Assembly (NCBI GenBank): GCA_016841005.1
Contig: JAEORG010000172.1
Location: forward strand, 1 to 9,011
Direction: 5' to 3'
Origin: Candidatus Thorarchaeota archaeon
GTDB taxonomy: Archaea; Asgardarchaeota; Thorarchaeia; Thorarchaeales; Thorarchaeaceae
DNA length: 9,011 bases
The translations under genes and the position numbers were made by a program. Positions 6,038 to 9,011 of this stretch are shown here, piece by piece. Numbering within the stretch: the stretch's first letter is position 1; each line of letters starts with the position of its first letter. The notes beneath the pieces are model-generated. The model was not told the origin of the DNA. It ran no database searches and saw only the letters and a program-made list of their open reading frames with translations.

Positions 6038-6601
6038 ATGACACTTGTTCTTCAGAGGGAATCTACCCCAGTCCTGAATGATGAACGGAATAAGCTAAGA
6101 AGACCAATGTATCTGAGTCTACTTCTGGTTTTTCTTTCTATGCCTCTAGTTCTATCTGCATTACAGGCATCTGGATACAATGGTACCATAGATGACACTC
6201 AACTTGGTTTTAGTGCTCAGATAATCAAGGGATACTTTGCATTGATGGACTCTCAAGGCATGATGCTCTTTGCCCTTGGGAATCTATTTGACTATCTATT
6301 CATACTATCCTATGGAACCTTCTTCTATTACAGTACAAGATACCTATCTTGGAACTATCCCCCTAGGAGTATAACAAAACAGATCGCGGTTGGCTTCATG
6401 TGGATTGGAGTTGCAAGTGCAGTTAGTGATGCCATTGAGAATATCTTTCTATTCCTAATGCTCTCCAACCCATTGGGATTTCCAAGTTGGCTTGCAATAG
6501 CCCACTCACTGTTTGCTACACTAAAGTTCATGATGATGTATGCTACTATTGGATGGCTAGTATTTTCAGTGATCTTGAACAAAACCATCTTCCGGAATTA
6601 A
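6038..6601 (+). CDS. Four-helix integral membrane protein, unknown function
   Basis: 187 residues with predicted membrane helices at about 24-44, 75-98, 114-141 and 150-180 and a short charged cytoplasmic N-terminus. Polar residues inside or near the helices stand out: Asn82 and Asp85-Tyr86 in LGNLFDYLFILSYG, Asp131 and Glu134-Asn135 in SDAIENIFLF, and Lys163 in ATLKFMMMY. This FDY...D..EN...K pattern resembles uncharacterised small four-helix proteins found in bacteria, but I cannot name a family. The start is certain: GGAGGT at 6025-6030 lies 7 bases before ATG 6038, which directly follows the MBL stop. Co-transcription and TetR control suggest that it works with the hydrolase, perhaps on a membrane or hydrophobic substrate; this is inference. 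Confidence 0.85.
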   Translation: MTLVLQRESTPVLNDERNKLRRPMYLSLLLVFLSMPLVLSALQASGYNGTIDDTQLGFSAQIIKGYFALMDSQGMMLFALGNLFDYLFILSYGTFFYYSTRYLSWNYPPRSITKQIAVGFMWIGVASAVSDAIENIFLFLMLSNPLGFPSWLAIAHSLFATLKFMMMYATIGWLVFSVILNKTIFRN

Positions 6602-6602
6602 A

Positions 6603-6629
6603 TTCTGTGAAAAATGTAGATTCACAGAA
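6603..6629 (+). terminator. Hairpin after the MBL/membrane-protein operon
   Basis: TTCTGTGAA (6603-6611) and TTCACAGAA (6621-6629) form a perfect 9-bp stem with a 9-base loop, starting 2 bases after the stop codon at 6599-6601. No T-tract follows, so it may be an mRNA 3'-end stabiliser or processing site rather than a classical terminator. It is unlike the pyrimidine-block terminators elsewhere in the window. Confidence 0.45.
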
Positions 6630-6757
6630 CTGATGAGAAGAGTGCAACAGCGAATCTGATATGACTTGTTTCCTATCCATCTGAGCTTGCTGGATAACAC
6701 GCATTTATGAATCAATAAAACAACATGCTCTGTGAATGAATAATTAGAGTGGGCATA

Positions 6758-7282
6758 ATGGGTCATATAATCGGTGCTGAAAAAGAAGATGTCGAGAATT
6801 TAGACAACGCAATGAAAAGGATTTTACAAAGCACAATAGAAATGCTCTCCAAATTGAAATCACCGACGGTAATGAATTCAGATGACTGGATTCGTCTAAT
6901 GGCAATCTTTCCTGTCTTCGCAATGACCTCAGGATCAACAGTTTTGAAAGAAGACTTGACTGAGCAAAGTTCACTTGTTGAAACATGGAAACTGGCGCAA
7001 GAGAGAATGAAACAGCTTCCGGTGCCAGATAGTTTCAAGACTGTTTCAGCTACTTTGATTGAAAAACGGGGAGTCTGTGAATTCTATGAAGTCGGTGATA
7101 GTTTCGATATTACAAGTCCATTCTATTGGCCAACATCATGTTCTGGATTATGGTTCGCAGCATGGCCGTACATGATTGCATCAGGATTAGGATTTGAAGG
7201 ATGGGAAGGTGATGATCCACACATATACAGAATCTCGTGTCCATCCAAGAAGGGTATCGTTATAGAAATGAAACGAAAATAA
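6758..7282 (+). CDS. TIGR04076-like small protein with helical N-terminal extension
   Basis: 174 residues. The C-terminal part (about 93-174) has the layout of the TIGR04076 family, whose function is unknown: a strand, then KRGVCEFYEVGDSFDI, then SCSGLWFAAWPYMIASGLG, then the closing YRISCPSKKGIVIEMKRK. Cys107, Cys128 and Cys161 are possible metal or redox positions, but metal binding is not shown. Residues 1-90 are mostly helical and unusually long for the family, whose members are often near 90-100 residues. GTG 6749 is an in-frame alternative start; ATG 6758 was chosen for lack of a convincing ribosome binding site for either. The 156-base region before it holds the hairpin at 6603 and an AT-rich stretch at 6701-6725 that could contain the promoter. 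It is convergent with the gene at 7369. Confidence 0.7.
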   Translation: MGHIIGAEKEDVENLDNAMKRILQSTIEMLSKLKSPTVMNSDDWIRLMAIFPVFAMTSGSTVLKEDLTEQSSLVETWKLAQERMKQLPVPDSFKTVSATLIEKRGVCEFYEVGDSFDITSPFYWPTSCSGLWFAAWPYMIASGLGFEGWEGDDPHIYRISCPSKKGIVIEMKRK

Positions 7283-7297
7283 CCATCTTTTCAGTGG

Positions 7298-7370
7298 TAT
7301 CTAAGTGCATGACACCAAGGTTCCATAGGAGTGGAAACACTATTCCCTCTTGTTTCTCCCTTTATGTTTT
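7298..7370 (+). repeat. Degenerate third copy (C) of the actin 3'/terminator block
   Basis: Starting 15 bases after the stop of the TIGR04076-like gene, 7298-7331 matches 196-229 at 27 of 34 bases, including TATCTAAG around the actin stop codon, GACACC (absent from copy B), TTCC and GGAG. A pyrimidine tail (CCCTCTTGTTTCTCCCTTT) occupies the same place as in copies A and B. The actin reading frame before it is not preserved. Confidence 0.65.
7328..7370 (+). terminator. Terminator between convergent genes (inside copy C)
   Basis: An irregular hairpin (GGAGTG, GAAA loop, CAC...TCC with a bulge) is followed by a pyrimidine-rich tail ending in TTTT at 7367-7370, overlapping the 3' end of the minus-strand gene. 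It is weaker than the actin terminator but positioned correctly for the gene ending at 7282. Confidence 0.5.
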
Positions 7371-7677
7371 ATTCAGGACTTGTAGCAGAAGGTCGCATTA
7401 TGCGGATTCGCGTATTTTCAAAGTAGTTGGTTGCACCACTTGCTATCTTCTGATACTGATCATCTCCCCATAGTTTTGCGAACTTGTGCTCATCTTCAAA
7501 AAATACGAGAAAGACAACATGACCAGTGTTATCAGACCAGAAGCTGTAATGCTTGATCGTCCCATCTTTTTTCATCTTCTCAATATATGGTAAGGACTTC
7601 TCCGAAAATTTCCAGTAGCCTTTCCATCGTTCTTCATCTTTTGGTGAATCCCACTCGACCATCAAACAAGTTTCCAT
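7369..7677 (-). CDS. Small ferredoxin-like-fold (dimeric alpha/beta barrel type) protein
   Basis: 102 residues of unknown function. The pattern fits a one-domain ferredoxin-like or dimeric alpha/beta-barrel protein: strand METCLMVEWD, helix SPKDEERWKGYWKFSEKSLP and YIEKMKKDG, strand IKHYSFWSDNTGHVVFLVFF, helix EDEHKFAKLWGDDQYQKIAS, strand RIRIMRP. Such proteins include mono-oxygenase-like and YciI/NIPSNAP-like folds; no catalytic residue can be assigned. An in-frame GTG at 7710 exists, but GGAGGTG (minus strand, 7683-7689) ends 5 bases before ATG 7677 and decides the start. A TATA element at 7722-7730 gives a leader of about 23 bases. It is convergent with the TIGR04076-like gene and divergent from the gene at 7874. 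Confidence 0.72.
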   Translation of the reverse strand: METCLMVEWDSPKDEERWKGYWKFSEKSLPYIEKMKKDGTIKHYSFWSDNTGHVVFLVFFEDEHKFAKLWGDDQYQKIASGATNYFENTRIRIMRPSATSPE

Positions 7678-7721
7678 ACGAACACCTCCATTGTATCGAA
7701 ACAATAACACTCTGCTTAACT

Positions 7722-7730
7722 TGTATAATT
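7722..7730 (-). promoter_or_regulatory. TATA box for the ferredoxin-like-fold gene
   Basis: The minus strand reads AATTATACA within a very AT-rich stretch, about 45-50 bases before ATG 7677 and at a suitable distance upstream of the ribosome binding site. Confidence 0.45.
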
Positions 7731-7873
7731 ATTTTATCATATCATTAAAACTACAATTATGTAATTATTCCGTCTTCTTTCGTTACTCTTTATGTCAGAA
7801 TTGCAATACCTTATTTTGTATCCCTCCCAGCTTAGAATGAAATATTCTTCCAAAATTCATTGAGGACGAGCAT

Positions 7874-8341
7874 GTGACATATACAAAGAAAGAATTGAAG
7901 AATTACCTAAAGAAACTTCTAAAGAACCAAACAGAGTTGGACAGTTTTTCATTCGAATATCAGTCTGGACATACTGCATTTCATACGCGTCTTAGAATCC
8001 TCATTACATCCGCGAAGATTGAACACCAGAGAATACCACGAGGAATCGAAGTTGGTAGTCCCGAAGAGGCGAATGCGACCAAAGTACACGAAACGGAATT
8101 TTCTATTGAGAGTCTATCCCTCTTTATAGAACAGTTACTCAAGAAGAAAATATGGGATCTAGAGAATTGTACTGACCGCGCTCTTCCAGATACAGCTCAA
8201 TTAACGTTCACAATTAGAGAAAATGAAAATATTGTCTTCACACAAAATGTCTGGCAGAACTGTCGGAATGATGACGATAGGACCAAGGATCTTATACGAG
8301 CGATAGCATCAATCATTCCTATGAACTGGAGTCCTCCCTAA
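7874..8341 (+). CDS. Conserved-looking hypothetical protein
   Basis: 155 residues, soluble, no family recognised. There is a lysine-rich helical N-terminus (1-20), a probable beta region (ELDSFSFEYQSGHTAFHTRL to SAKIEH), a helix (SIESLSLFIEQLLKKKIWDL), strands (QLTFTIRENENIVFTQNVW) and a distinctive C-terminus NCRNDDDRTKDLIRAIASII plus PMNWSPP. The density of charged and aromatic residues in NCTDRALPDTA and VWQNCRNDDDRTKDL looks like a conserved, possibly ligand-binding surface. Cys99 and Cys130 are the only cysteines. The start is GTG: GAGGA at 7862-7866 lies 7 bases upstream, and the ATG at 7872 is in another frame. A TATA-like TGAAATAT at 7838-7845 is possible. It converges with the GNAT gene with only 19 bases between stops and no pyrimidine-block terminator there. 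Confidence 0.75.
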   Translation: MTYTKKELKNYLKKLLKNQTELDSFSFEYQSGHTAFHTRLRILITSAKIEHQRIPRGIEVGSPEEANATKVHETEFSIESLSLFIEQLLKKKIWDLENCTDRALPDTAQLTFTIRENENIVFTQNVWQNCRNDDDRTKDLIRAIASIIPMNWSPP

Positions 8342-8360
8342 TCCATTGTGATGGTTCTGG

Positions 8361-9011
8361 CTAAGGTGACCAATAGTAAAACTGCTTGTAGTATTCAGGC
8401 CTGAATCCGAACTTTGTATACAGATTCTGTGATAGACTATTACTGAGAGAAGTATCAAGAGAAACAATCTCCACTCCCTCCTCTTTCAGCGTCCTCAAAA
8501 TAGTGCCTAGAAGAATAGTTCCTAATCCCTGCCCTCTGGCTTTTCGAATTAGACCAACAGGTCCAATCTCTATTTCATCGTCATCTGGCTTTGCAATAAT
8601 AAAACCAATAATCTTCTCTTCATTCATTAATACAAGTGATGCACTGTCATGAAATGGTTTTGATTTATCGAACCAATATTCTAGATTCACTCTCTTTTCT
8701 TCATGACTCATGGAGCGAAACAGGTCTTCCATGCTATCATTAAATATTTCATATCCTGATTGAATTAATAGGTCTGTAGGCACATCTGAGAATTTTTTCA
8801 GTATATAGTCACCTGGTAGCACAAGACTTGAAAATTCGATAGATGTAAGGTCAGCGGTCATGTGCATTTCCTCTGCGGCGAAATCAAAGTCTGCTTTCTT
8901 GTACCAATCAATCAAACTCTCTGACAATGATCTATGGGCATCTGTAGGTAATTCTAATTCAATCTCAATTCTGGTATGTTGTCTTTCTAGTATCTCCTGC
9001 TTTCCTGCTTC
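8361..9011 (-). CDS. GNAT acetyltransferase, paralogue of the double-GNAT protein (5' end off window)
   Basis: A predicted acetyl-CoA-dependent N-acetyltransferase; 216 residues are visible. The frame is open to the right edge: 28 codons before the TTG at 8926 (EAGKQEILERQH... ELELPTDAHRSL) align with the inter-domain region of the protein at 3512-4468, so the TTG is not the start and this is the second half of a double-GNAT protein. The C-terminal domain carries IEIGPVGLIRKARGQGLGTI with the acetyl-CoA loop RGQGLG (8520-8537), then NSLSQNLYTKFGF and the ending YYWSP, parallel to YAWTP in the paralogue. A second full GNAT half, probably without the RGxG loop, is expected to the right. The substrate is unknown. 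Confidence 0.85.
   Translation of the reverse strand, partial: EAGKQEILERQHTRIEIELELPTDAHRSLSESLIDWYKKADFDFAAEEMHMTADLTSIEFSSLVLPGDYILKKFSDVPTDLLIQSGYEIFNDSMEDLFRSMSHEEKRVNLEYWFDKSKPFHDSASLVLMNEEKIIGFIIAKPDDDEIEIGPVGLIRKARGQGLGTILLGTILRTLKEEGVEIVSLDTSLSNSLSQNLYTKFGFRPEYYKQFYYWSP

Noticed and set aside
6763..7038. Minus-strand open frames across the TIGR04076-like gene (6763-7038, 6744-6986)
   Set aside because: They lie opposite a gene with recognisable family motifs and show no promoter or ribosome binding site; treated as antisense shadows.
7237..7473. Plus-strand frame across the end of the TIGR04076-like gene and repeat copy C
   Set aside because: It overlaps two better-supported genes and a terminator and has no start signal.
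7678..7873. Possible small RNA or gene in the divergent spacer
   Set aside because: Beyond the ribosome binding site, the minus-strand TATA box and a TATA-like site for the plus-strand gene, the stretch is AT-rich with no stable structure or coding pattern seen.

Overview
The window most likely comes from an Asgard archaeon. The first 66 codons are the C-terminus of an actin so close to eukaryotic actin ([20 protein letters not shown]) that bacterial MreB/ParM or crenactin origins are unlikely. Archaeal TATA-type promoters, short or leaderless transcripts and pyrimidine-rich terminators agree. A Thorarchaeota-like lineage is my guess and cannot be shown from this window.

Layout, left to right. 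(1) 1-202: 3' end of an actin gene (+), followed by an 11-bp hairpin with a TTCG loop and a pyrimidine tract. (2) 339-2426: a complete cytosolic prolyl oligopeptidase (S9A) gene (+). It is followed, 3 bp after its stop, by a second copy of the last 17 sense codons and stop of actin plus the terminator, so the peptidase gene sits between direct repeats of the actin 3' end. (3) 2549-2794: a decayed minus-strand membrane-protein remnant with an in-frame TAG, next to another terminator-like block. (4) 2834-3313 (-) and 3512-4468 (+): a divergent pair, a winged-helix regulator with two membrane helices and a double-GNAT acetyltransferase. (5) 4624-5196 (-) and 5321-6601 (+): a TetR regulator divergent from a two-gene operon (metallo-beta-lactamase-fold hydrolase plus four-helix membrane protein), with three copies of TGAA-N4-CATTCA between them as probable operators. 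(6) 6758-7282 (+): a TIGR04076-like protein, followed by a third, decayed copy of the actin 3'/terminator block. (7) 7369-7677 (-): a small ferredoxin-like-fold protein; 7874-8341 (+): an unknown 155-residue protein; 8361-9011 (-): a second double-GNAT paralogue cut by the right edge.

The genes do not form one pathway. The clearest functional unit is TetR/MBL/membrane protein, an autoregulated, effector-responsive module of detoxification or lipid/thioester-hydrolysis type. The most unusual feature is the repeated actin 3' end (147, 2430, 7298), which suggests that genes were inserted or rearranged serially downstream of actin, or that this terminator block is a dispersed repeat. No tRNA, rRNA, CRISPR array, transposase or integrase is visible.
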